DNA of 64,000 nt from Lunularia cruciata. Taxonomy: Eukaryota > Streptophyta > Marchantiopsida > Lunulariales > Lunulariaceae. The notes beneath the pieces were generated by a model. That model saw only the letters and a list, made by a program, of their open reading frames with translations, did no database searches and was not told the origin of the DNA. Below are positions 34,128-43,961 of this stretch, piece by piece. The stretch is taken from positions 34,697,493 through 34,761,492 of the forward strand of contig OX419759.1 in NCBI GenBank assembly GCA_948567375.1, in the 5' to 3' direction. Every line of letters starts with the position of its first letter. Positions within the stretch are counted from its first letter, which is position 1. The position numbers and the translations under genes were made by a program.

Positions 34128-37100
34128 CTACCTTCTATGGTACATCTTCAACTTATCATGGTTAATCCTATCAAAGTGTCTTCCTCCCAACTCCTTGAGA
34201 TCATAAGTGTAATTTCCCCACACCTTCTCTACTATGAAAGGTCCAAAGTACTTAGGCAAAAACTTCTTTTGTACTCTCTTGAATCGAATGGAATCAAACA
34301 ACATTACCCAATCACCTTCTTTGAAAGGCTCCACCTTCTTCTTGCCTTGCCTCTTGTCATAGCTCTCCTTTTGTTTCCTTTGGGCTTGCTCCACTCGAAC
34401 CATAGCAACTGCTCTTGCCTCTTCCAACTCCATGAGTTGATCCTTCCTTGACTTCTCTGCATCACTTCCTTGTGCTTTCTTCAATCTCCTATGAATGCTT
34501 TGGAAGGTAGGAAGATCAAAGTGAATAGGTAAGGTAGACTCAATACCATACACCAATTGGAATGGAGAATATCCAGTGGAAGTCTTCATGGTTGTCCTAT
34601 ACTCCCACAAAACTGCATGAATCCTCTTGTCCCAATGATGTTTAGCCCCCTCCATTTCTGCATCTTTGGCCAACATCATGCACAAGGTCTGATTGGTTCT
34701 CTCTGCCAAGCCATTGGAATTTGGCTTATAGGATGTAGTTACTCTATGTGTGATAGAGAAATGTCGTAGCATGGCTGTAGTAATGCTTCCTGTAAACTCT
34801 CCTCCTCTATCAGAAACCAACTCCAAAGGGCATCCAAACCTAGTGATAATGCGTTCATAAAGAAATCTACCCACTTCATCTTCATTCTTGTCCCTCAATG
34901 GTCTAGCCTCAACCCACTTGGTAAGGTAATCAGTAACTACCACAATGTACCGATTGTTCCTTGGGGTTCTATTGAGAGGTCCTACAAAATCAATTCCCCA
35001 CTTCTCAAAGGGTCCTAGCAATGGAATTGATCTAAGTGGTGGAGTGGATGTAGACTTTCTAGCAAAAGCTTGACAAACATGACAAGTTTTGCAATAATCA
35101 AGACAATCCTTGAAAATCCCTCTCCAATGGTAACCTGCATCTAGAATCTTGAAAGCAGTCACCTTTCCTGCAAAGTGTCCTCCACATACTAAACCTTCAT
35201 GAAACTCCTTTATGAGTAGGATAGACTCTTCCTTACCCACTGCTCTTCGAAGTAGACCATCTGCTCCTTGGTGAAAAAGAATATCATCCACCATTGTGTA
35301 AGGTCTAGATCTTGCTGCAAGGGCCTTCCTCTCCCTAGCATGCATCCCTTCTGGATAGTTACCTCTTGTCACAAAATCCACAATCTCCTTGTACTCCATT
35401 GGAACCTCTTGAGTGACTGAGATTGTCATGAGCTCCTCATCCGGGAAGGAATCATCTACTGGCTCATCTCCATCATGATCATAGGCTCTAGATAACAAAT
35501 CAGCATTTGCATGTTTCTTTCCTGGCCTATCCTCAATTGTGTAGTCATACTCAGACAAGAGAATCATCCACCTTGCTAGTCTCCCTTCAACATTAGGCTT
35601 GTTGAAGATGTACTTCAAAGCCTTGTGATCCGTGACAATTGTGGCTTTCCCTCCAATCAAGTAGTGTCTAAACTTCTTGAGACCAAAGATCACTGCCAAC
35701 CCTTCTCTCTCTGTGACAGAGTAGTTCTTCTCTGCTGAAACCATCTGCCTACTAGCATAAGCTATTGGATGATCATGCCCATCTTGGTCTAATTGACTAA
35801 GAGTGCATCCTATAGCTACATTAGAAGCATCAGTGTAGAGGATGAAAGGCTTACTCCAATCAGGTTTAGCAAGAATTGGAGCTACAACAAGGGATTGCTT
35901 GAGCTCCTCAAAAGCTTTGAGAGCCTCCTTGTCTTCCAAAATCACGATGTAATCTACACCCTTCTTCATGTAGATGGTCAATGCATAAGCCTTGTTGGAA
36001 AATGAGAAGATGAACCTCCTATAGTACCCAACCATTCCCAAGAATTGGCGTAACTTTGTCAAGCTTGAAGGGAATGGAAGGTCTGAGATTTTCCTCACCT
36101 TCTCAGGATCAACTGCTATTCCATCCTTGGAGATGATGTGCCCCAAAAGTAGACCTTCTTCACATCCAAAAATGCACTTCTCTGGGTTGAGTGATGCATT
36201 TGCCTCATCCAAGCGTTGCAAGACTTTGATTAGGTGCTCAAAGTGCTCCTCCTTGCTCCCATAGACACAAAAGTCATCAATGAAATCTCTCACAAATTTC
36301 CCAATGAAAGGTTCAAATACCTTGTTCATGAACCGTTGGAATGTGGCTGGAGCATTGCAAAGCCCAAAAGGCATGACCTTGAAAGCGTAAGTTCCCCAAG
36401 GTGTGGTGAATGTGTTGAGTTGTTGATGCTCTGGTGCAATCTTTATTTGGTTATATCCACTATAACCATCTCCAAAACTGTACCTCTCATGACCTGCAAC
36501 CTCCTCCAAGATCTCATCAATGAATGGCAATGGGTAGTAGTCCTTCTTGGTAACAGCATTAAGCTTCTTGTAATCCACACATACCCGAAGCTTGCCATTC
36601 TTTTTCTTCACAATGACAATTGGAGACACCCATTCTGAATTCTCCACCTCAAAGATAAATCCAGCCTCCTTGAGCTTATCAATCTCCTCCTTCACAACCA
36701 AAGATATTGGTGGGCTAATGCGACGTTGCTTTTGGCGGATTGGTCTTGCATGTGACTCCACCTCTATCTTGTGCTCCTCCAAGGTGACTTCCTTCAAATC
36801 CTTGTAACTAAAAGCAAACACATGGATGAACTTGCGGAAAATCTCCTCAAATCTCACCTTCTCCTCCTTGGTAACATTTGGGCCATACTTGAGGGTAGAT
36901 AACCTTCTCTCTACCTCCTCAAGTGTCAATGGTGATTTATCTGGGTCCTTCAAAACCTCTGGCTTAGGTGCAAAATCCATAGCACACAAAGGATACACAT
37001 CTGAATCAGATTCAGATTCATCCTCCTCCGTGGAAGTCTCCTCTTCCATGCTTGTGTCCACACCTGAAGCTCCTCCTTCAGAATCAGATTCCCAATAATC

Positions 37101-38954
37101 AGAAGATGGGGTATCTGAATGTGAAGTGTTGGTGGTGTTAGTCACAGGAACAGTGACTCTATGGTTTGATGGCCCAATCCTTAAGTACCCTTTGTGCCAT
37201 CGATCAGTTGTGCGTGCTGCTCTCAACCATGGCCTCCCAAGAAGTAAGTCATAGCTTGAATCCTTCAAGACTTGGAAAGTCATAAGATTTTGAACTCCCA
37301 TAACTGAAACTACCACCTTATCCATCACTCCTACTGGTCGAACTTGTTGCTTGTTTGCCATGCTCACCACAAATGTTGAAGGTCTTGAGGGTATCATACC
37401 CAACTTCTTCATCAACCTTTCTGACATGGCATTCACTGCTGATCCTCCATCAACCAATGCATCCTTGATGTTGTGACCATTCACTCTCACATCAATCTTG
37501 GAGGCATATTCACAAGCTTCCCATGGTGCTGGCTTGGCATCCACCACCCCCATTGATATTGGAACTTTTGCCTTCTTCTTCTTCTTGCTCCTTGTAGAAC
37601 TCAAACCACCTCTAAGCTCCTTTCTCAAGGTAGGGTTCAAAGCAATTAATTGGCCCACTGTGATGTTAGCCTTGTGACTACCAACATCCTCCAACACATT
37701 GTAGTTCCATTGTTGCTTGGAGATCAAGAAGTCCTCCATCCCCAACTTCTTCCTTGGAGTCTTTGTTGTTGATGGTGTTGAGGTGCGAGTGCTCCTAGTA
37801 GACATAGGAGTATCCTTGCTTGAAGTAAATCCTTGAGAAGAGTGAACATCCTCTGCAAAACGAGCTCTCTTCTTCTCTTGTGCCAAAAGCTCCAAATTAG
37901 GACCCTTGGAGTTTGAGCACTCTCCCTTCTCATACTTGCTCTCAACCACATCTATGGATGCTATCCCCTTACCTTTGTTGGGATTAGGAGCCACTTGGGT
38001 TTCACTACCTCCCTCTTTCCCTCTATTGGCTCTCTCATAACCCCTTCCTCCATGGTAAGTGGAATTTGGGCAATTCCTTTGGATATGGCCTCTTCCCCCA
38101 CAACCAAAACAATTTCTATCATTGAAATTGTTGGCTGGTTGGCCTCCTCTATATGGATGGTTTCCATAACTCCTAGGCCCTCTCCCTACATTCTGATCCA
38201 CCTCTCTCTTCTCCCATAATTGCACCACATTGATCTTGAGATCCGCAAGTTGTTCTGTGATGGTTTGGAGTGGATCTTTTGGTGGAGGTGCAAGAACTGG
38301 AGCAACTACTACTTGTGGTGCAACCCTTGTCACCAAAGTATCAGAAGTTCCACCATACTTGTAGCCTTGAGGAGGATGCACAACCTCCTTCACCACCAAA
38401 TCACTTTCATCCCCTTCCAAACTCTCCTCCATACGAATTGCGATCTTGATAGCTTCAACCTTGGAAGAAGGTTTCTCATATCTCACCTTGCTTCTAATTT
38501 GTGGTCTCAATCCTCCCACAAAATTCTTGGTGAGCATGGCCCCTATGCCAATCATTGTAGTCTCCACATCATCCCCACCCTTCCTCAACACTATGCGAAA
38601 TCTGGACTCCAATTTTTCCACTCTTTCCACATAGACTCTCACTTTCTCTCCATCTCCTTGCTTGAGAAATGTAACCTCACTCATCAATCTCTCATAACTC
38701 TCATCAGGAAGAAAGTTCTCAATGAGTGCTGAAGTCAAAGTCTCCCAAGACTCCTCTTCCCCCTCTCTCCTCTCTCTCTTTTGGTATTCTGACTCATACC
38801 ATGTAAGTGCTGCATCCTCAAAGAAATCTGGTAATAATGAGGCCCACTCATTCTTCCTCCTCTCATTGTTTCCTATGCAAGCTCTCTTGAAGTCTCTCAC
38901 AAAGGCCTCCACATCTTCTCCATCCTTGCCAAAGAAAACCGGAAGTTTTCCCAT
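34128..38954 (-). CDS. gag-pol: Gag-Pol polyprotein of A5 (Ty3/gypsy)
   Basis: 1608 aa, one frame, apparently the same protein as in A2. It has the CCHC knuckle at 282-295, protease Asp502, RT D829 and Phe-Ile-Asp-Asp at 891-894, RNase H D1042, E1084, D1109 and D1152, integrase finger H1252, H1260, C1291 and C1294, catalytic D1322, D1382 and E1418, and the Gly-Pro-Phe module at 1571-1573. All catalytic residues are present. Together with A2 it is the best candidate for an autonomous source copy in this window. Confidence 0.95.
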   Translation of the reverse strand: MGKLPVFFGKDGEDVEAFVRDFKRACIGNNERRKNEWASLLPDFFEDAALTWYESEYQKRERREGEEESWETLTSALIENFLPDESYERLMSEVTFLKQGDGEKVRVYVERVEKLESRFRIVLRKGGDDVETTMIGIGAMLTKNFVGGLRPQIRSKVRYEKPSSKVEAIKIAIRMEESLEGDESDLVVKEVVHPPQGYKYGGTSDTLVTRVAPQVVVAPVLAPPPKDPLQTITEQLADLKINVVQLWEKREVDQNVGRGPRSYGNHPYRGGQPANNFNDRNCFGCGGRGHIQRNCPNSTYHGGRGYERANRGKEGGSETQVAPNPNKGKGIASIDVVESKYEKGECSNSKGPNLELLAQEKKRARFAEDVHSSQGFTSSKDTPMSTRSTRTSTPSTTKTPRKKLGMEDFLISKQQWNYNVLEDVGSHKANITVGQLIALNPTLRKELRGGLSSTRSKKKKKAKVPISMGVVDAKPAPWEACEYASKIDVRVNGHNIKDALVDGGSAVNAMSERLMKKLGMIPSRPSTFVVSMANKQQVRPVGVMDKVVVSVMGVQNLMTFQVLKDSSYDLLLGRPWLRAARTTDRWHKGYLRIGPSNHRVTVPVTNTTNTSHSDTPSSDYWESDSEGGASGVDTSMEEETSTEEDESESDSDVYPLCAMDFAPKPEVLKDPDKSPLTLEEVERRLSTLKYGPNVTKEEKVRFEEIFRKFIHVFAFSYKDLKEVTLEEHKIEVESHARPIRQKQRRISPPISLVVKEEIDKLKEAGFIFEVENSEWVSPIVIVKKKNGKLRVCVDYKKLNAVTKKDYYPLPFIDEILEEVAGHERYSFGDGYSGYNQIKIAPEHQQLNTFTTPWGTYAFKVMPFGLCNAPATFQRFMNKVFEPFIGKFVRDFIDDFCVYGSKEEHFEHLIKVLQRLDEANASLNPEKCIFGCEEGLLLGHIISKDGIAVDPEKVRKISDLPFPSSLTKLRQFLGMVGYYRRFIFSFSNKAYALTIYMKKGVDYIVILEDKEALKAFEELKQSLVVAPILAKPDWSKPFILYTDASNVAIGCTLSQLDQDGHDHPIAYASRQMVSAEKNYSVTEREGLAVIFGLKKFRHYLIGGKATIVTDHKALKYIFNKPNVEGRLARWMILLSEYDYTIEDRPGKKHANADLLSRAYDHDGDEPVDDSFPDEELMTISVTQEVPMEYKEIVDFVTRGNYPEGMHARERKALAARSRPYTMVDDILFHQGADGLLRRAVGKEESILLIKEFHEGLVCGGHFAGKVTAFKILDAGYHWRGIFKDCLDYCKTCHVCQAFARKSTSTPPLRSIPLLGPFEKWGIDFVGPLNRTPRNNRYIVVVTDYLTKWVEARPLRDKNEDEVGRFLYERIITRFGCPLELVSDRGGEFTGSITTAMLRHFSITHRVTTSYKPNSNGLAERTNQTLCMMLAKDAEMEGAKHHWDKRIHAVLWEYRTTMKTSTGYSPFQLVYGIESTLPIHFDLPTFQSIHRRLKKAQGSDAEKSRKDQLMELEEARAVAMVRVEQAQRKQKESYDKRQGKKKVEPFKEGDWVMLFDSIRFKRVQKKFLPKYFGPFIVEKVWGNYTYDLKELGGRHFDRINHDKLKMYHRR

Positions 38955-39194
38955 CTTAACCCCTCACTATCTTTCTTTTCTCTCAAATTTTTTTTTTTTT
39001 CCTCTTTTCTTTTCTCTCACTCTATTACTAATAGAGTATATACATGACTAACACCATCTGAGAATAATCCACTCTAGGGAACACAAAAGGTTCAGGTTGC
39101 TCCAAGATTTCTATAGCAACATCAAATCCTAGAGTGCATATTAATCTAACTCTCATGGATAGTTTATCCATAAGTTGAAAGATTATCTCCATCA

Positions 39195-39668
39195 CTAATC
39201 TTGAGAACTAGCTGATGAAGGTGGTAGTATTTCTGTAGCTGTACTAAGACTCTCTCCAAGATCCTTCACCAAAGTTTCCAAAAGTGCTTTTACTCCACTA
39301 CACTCATGTCCTTTTGGAAGTCCTTCAACTCCACAAACCTCACACAACTCCTTGGTCTTAGATCTTCTCCCTCCCAATCTTGGTGAAGAAGGTCCAACAT
39401 GCAAACCCAAGTCAAGTAAGCTTCTCCTTTCCCTCAATCTCTTGCTCTCAAAGGTCAATGGACATGAACTTGCCTTATGTCCCTTCTCTCCACATAGAAA
39501 GCACTTAGACTCACTCTTTCCTCCAAGTGGTGTAGGTTTTTGGATCCTCTCAACACTCTCTTCAAATTCTATTGTAAACTCTCTTTTCCTCAAATCCACC
39601 CCTACAATCACCTCAAACCCTTGGGGAACCTTGCATAATCTCAATTTCCACTCTTGATGACCCTCCAT
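39195..39668 (-). CDS. ORF-Z of A5
   Basis: 157 codons from the first in-frame ATG. Both Cys/His clusters are complete. It differs from A2 by few residues, for example Ser for Gly in the Arg-Arg-Gly segment after the knuckle. It lies 240 bp upstream of gag-pol, on the same strand. Confidence 0.75.
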   Translation of the reverse strand: MEGHQEWKLRLCKVPQGFEVIVGVDLRKREFTIEFEESVERIQKPTPLGGKSESKCFLCGEKGHKASSCPLTFESKRLRERRSLLDLGLHVGPSSPRLGGRRSKTKELCEVCGVEGLPKGHECSGVKALLETLVKDLGESLSTATEILPPSSASSQD

Positions 39669-40506
39669 GTTCCCCAAGATGAATCTAAACACTCAAACAT
39701 GCTTTTTGTTGATCTCAAACTTCTCATGCATGAGATCTCCACTCTGCAGAATTGACCCTTCCTCACAATGTCACTCAAATCTCCCAACCAATATGTCACA
39801 GTCCTCTTAAATTTTCCACACTTGATCACAACTCCAGGGTGTCCCTCCCTGCAAAATTTCAGATCTTTTCATCGAGCCATTTGGCCTAGACACCTTTCTA
39901 TTCAGCACCCATATTTCAGATTTGGTCTGAAAACCACCCCCCTCACTTCAAAAACTCATAACGCCCTGCGCAAAAACGATCTCTCTGTAATTTTTGTGGC
40001 AGCAGGTAGGATACAATGCACTGAATTTTCTTGGAAATTTTCAGGACGATTCACTGAAAATTGAAGAAATGGCAGACTCTGTACAATTTTCCAGAGAGCA
40101 TGCAGTTGCGGGAGCACTTTACCCTATCACCTTTCAAAAATTCTAGCCCATTGCGCATAGAAGCTCTCTCAATAATTTCAAGTGTGCTAATTGAAAGATA
40201 ACCCAAGCTATCATGTGTAGAAATCTCAAGTCCAGATCTCAAACTTGAGATTTTGCCCAAAATCACCTTAATCCCCAAAATCTGCAATCCACCTCACACA
40301 ATCTCTCCAATTCCTCTCATGTGTACAAGATGTACAAAATCACCTCAAAGACATCATAATGAACTACAGGGTATACAAATGGATCTTGGTTCTCTAACAT
40401 AAGTTCAGCCCTCTCCTCTCCTAATGTTCTCTCCAAGTGAGCTCTCATAGCCTCCTTCTGCCTAATGTAGAATTGGACGCGGAACATTATCTTGCCTTCT
40501 AGAGAG
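39669..40506 (-). other. Leader of A5, no gene seen
   Basis: Untranslated leader homologous to 14203-15028; short frames are not conserved. Confidence 0.55.
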
Positions 40507-40524
40507 GTCCCGGCAACGGAACCA
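40507..40524 (-). other. Primer-binding site of A5
   Basis: The minus strand reads TGGTTCCGTTGCCGGGAC, four bases inside the 5' LTR. Confidence 0.7.
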
Positions 40525-40528
40525 AAAA

Positions 40529-41220
40529 TGTGAGCCGGCCTGTCTCTCACTCAGGATGAACCTCTGATGGCTATTATGGTAGCGCACCATGGACTAAGAA
40601 GGCAAGGAACCCCAACTCCATCATACTCCTCCAAGGCTAACACTCCAAGACTCAAGACATTGCTCACTAGAGAACTCAATGAGAGAGAGATAGTTGCAAA
40701 TGAAAGGATGATGAGTACCTCCTCACTCCTTGTTTATATACTTGTGAAATAGTTACGTACCAAAGTTACTAATTACTGTAGTAACTCAAGTTACTAGACT
40801 AAAAGTCAAGTAAAGTCAAAAAGTAGAAAGGAATATCCATTCACATGGGCATATTCCCCTAAGCATGTGGTCTTATCTTGACCCAACCACTAAAGCAAGG
40901 ATTCCTTCACATGGGCTATCCTTGGACTAAAGAAGAATCCAAAACAAAAAGGCTTGCGGGCCCAAGAGTTCTCAACTCTTTCCCCAAAGCCAAACACCTA
41001 GGAATAATACCAAGTCAACACACTAAAATCCAAAATAGTGGTGCTCATCTTTTCTACTTCCTCTAAAGTAAGGTCCCATCTATCTTAGCTATGACTAACT
41101 TTAGCTAACCATGACTAATATAGAACCATCCTTTATCTCTATATAAATAATATCTCTTAAGTACTTGTAATACCAAGCTAAATATCACAATACCACACAC
41201 ATGCACAAATGGGTGTTACA
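40529..41220 (-). repeat. 5' LTR of A5
   Basis: 692 bp; followed on the plus strand by GATC and the A4 integrase tail. Confidence 0.95.
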
Positions 41221-41610
41221 GATCTTCCTACCTTCCAAAGCATTCATAGGAGATTGAAGAAAGCACAAGGAAGTGATGCAGAGAAGTCAAGGAAGGATCA
41301 ACTCATGGAGTTGGAAGAGGCAAGAGCAGTTGCTATGGTTCGAGTGGAGCAAGCCCAAAGGAAACAAAAGGAGAGCTATGACAAGAGGCAAGGCAAGAAG
41401 AAGGTGGAGCCTTTCAAAGAAGGTGATTGGGTAATGTTGTTTGATTCCATTCGATTCAAGAGAGTACAAAAGAAGTTTTTGCCTAAGTACTTTGGACCTT
41501 TCATAGTGGAGAAGGTGTGGGGAAATTACACTTATGATCTCAAGGAGTTGGGAGGAAGACACTTTGATAGGATTAACCATGATAAGTTGAAGATGTACCA
41601 TAGAAGGTAG
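41221..41610 (+). pseudogene. A4 integrase C-terminal fragment
   Basis: About 129 open codons corresponding to residues 1480-1608 of A2, including the Gly-Pro-Phe module and the normal C-terminus and stop. It has no start of its own because it was separated from the rest of A4. Confidence 0.85.
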
Positions 41611-41658
41611 AGAGACCTTCACTTTGAGGACAAAGTGAAAACTTAGTCCGGAGGTAAA

Positions 41659-42350
41659 TGTAACACCCATTTGTGCATGTGTGTGGTATTGTGATATTTA
41701 GCTTGGTATTACAAGTACTTAAGAGATATTATTTATATAGAGATAAAGGATGGTTCTATATTAGTCATGGTTAGCTAAAGTTAGTCATAGCTAAGATAGA
41801 TGGGACCTTACTTTAGAGGAAGTAGAAAAGATGAGCACCACTATTTTGGATTTTAGTGTGTTGACTTGGTATTATTCCTAGGTGTTTGGCTTTGGGGAAA
41901 GAGTTGAGAACTCTTGGGCCCGCAAGCCTTTTTGTTTTGGATTCTTCTTTAGTCCAAGGATAGCCCATGTGAAGGAATCCTTGCTTTAGTGGTTGGGTCA
42001 AGATAAGACCACATGCTTAGGGGAATATGCCCATGTGAATGGATATTCCTTTCTACTTTTTGACTTTACTTGACTTTTAGTCTAGTAACTTGAGTTACTA
42101 CAGTAATTAGTAACTTTGGTACGTAACTATTTCACAAGTATATAAACAAGGAGTGAGGAGGTACTCATCATCCTTTCATTTGCAACTATCTCTCTTTCAT
42201 TGAGTTCTCTAGTGAGCAATGTCTTGAGTCTTGGAGTGTTAGCCTTGGAGGAGTATGATGGAGTTGGGGTTCCTTGCCTTCTTAGTCCATGGTGCGCTAC
42301 CATAATAGCCATCAGAGGTTCATCCTGAGTGAGAGACAGGCCGGCTCACA
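41659..42350 (+). repeat. 3' LTR of A4
   Basis: 692 bp; shares the private base at 42196 with LTR 27315-28006. Confidence 0.95.
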
Positions 42351-43961
42351 AGCCAAAGGAGGGCTAAATAGGAAGGAAAATAAGAAGAAGCGTGTGTTTG
42401 GGCCAAACCCAAAGTTGGACTCGGGTCAAGTCCAAAGGACCTAGGATAGACGAGAGAGAAAGACAAAGAAGGGATCTTTGTATTGGGTAGTGTAGCCTAG
42501 TCCAAAGAACTTGTAACAAAATTCTTTGGGGTTTGCTAATCAAGAAAGTATGCGGGAAGAAAGTGACGACCTTGGGATCAAGAAGTTCTTGATAGTGACA
42601 GGAACCAACCTCATAGAATTGGTGACTAGAGAGGAGAAGCAATTGAAGAATGCCCAAGCAACATAGGACTATAAAATCAAGAGTTCTACAAGGAAGCAGT
42701 GCAATGTCTAGATGCTACCACGCCCTTGTTCAAAGTTGACCCAAAGTAATGAAAATTGCAAATTCACAAGAAGAGTGGGTTAGGATCTCAAAAAAATCTT
42801 CCACAAGAAGAGAGTGAGGAAACACACGATGGCTCCAAAACCCAAAGGTTGTAGTGGTGAAAGCAAAGGAATTGACCACGGAAGAAGAGAAGGAGTCCGA
42901 AGTAGAAATTGAGTCGAAGGGAAAAGCTTTGGGAGGAGAATAAGAGTTCACATAGGAAAGTGAAGAATTGAGTAATGGTAGTGAAGGCAAGGCGGAGGTT
43001 CAGCAAACCTGAAGATGGAGTATAGATACAAGGAAGCCGAGTCCATAGGTCTACACTATCAAATGGGGGTGTGAGAAGAAGGAGGAAGAAGGAGTCTTGG
43101 CATGTCTAAGAACTGCCAGGGGAAAAGAAGTGTGCATGCAGCCGAGGTGGGGCCCAATAAAGTTACCACAGAAGAGGAAGAGAGCTTGGATGAGGAAAAC
43201 TTGAAGTTACAAAGATTACAACTTAGGGGTAAGGCACCAGTAGGAGAGTTGCTTGCAAAGGAAGATGACGTCCGGGCCAATGACAAGAAGTACAACAGAG
43301 TGGAGTATCTATGAAAAGTCATGTGTCCACTGTTGGTGTTTTGTAGCAAAAGAAAGTAGAGATGGCAAGTGCTAACCTTGACATGCAAGACGAGTTAGCA
43401 GTAGTAGAGAAGTGGAGTGCAGAAACCTTGTTGTTGAGAAGCAAGCTAACCAGAGTAGAGATGGAAGCCAAAGAACTTAGCATGGAGGAGATTCTTTAGA
43501 GTAAGCATTCCAAAGCAATGAGGGAGGATTTGGTGAAGTGTCGTGAAGAAGCTAAGGAGATGACGGTGTTGGTAGAAGTGTTGAAGGAAGAAATTGCTGA
43601 TGCATGAGTAGAATTAATACATTCAAAGGCAAGTGTAGCAATAATGGAGAAAGAGTTGGAGAGTCTAAAGATGAAGGCCGCTGAGAAGGATCAAGCCTAG
43701 CAGCAAGAGTTAGCAGAACATGGTAGTAAAGAAGATTGATTGTTAGGGTTGTTGAGGGTGGCGGAAGAACAAATTTCAATAAATTGATAAGAGAAGGAGG
43801 CGGTGAAGGCTGAGTTTGAGGACAAATAACAGACGTATTGCAATGAATTGGAGGAAGAAAGAAAGAGGGAGAAGCTCAAGACAATGAGGGAAGACAATGA
43901 CATATAAGGAGTGGTAAATGAGATGAAGGCAATGCTCAACATGGAGGTTAAAGGGAAATCA

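Larger units (their letters stand above)
33388..41220 (-). mobile_element. A5: complete family A Ty3/gypsy retrotransposon
   Basis: 7833 bp with 692-bp LTRs at both ends, primer site, ORF-Z, an uninterrupted gag-pol and polypurine tract. It is nearly identical to A2 in inverted orientation; the translated polyproteins look the same, and silent differences such as 16057 exist. The flanks are reciprocal to A2: GGTC with the A3 tail at 33387, and GATC with the A4 tail at 41221. Confidence 0.95.
41221..42350 (+). mobile_element. A4: 3' part (integrase tail, polypurine tract, 3' LTR)
   Basis: It starts GATC and continues exactly where the A4 integrase stops at 21305, but in the opposite orientation. 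The 3' LTR follows a CCGGAGGTAAA tract (41648-41658). The outer flank AGCC at 42351 pairs with AGCC beside the LTR 27315-28006. Confidence 0.9.
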
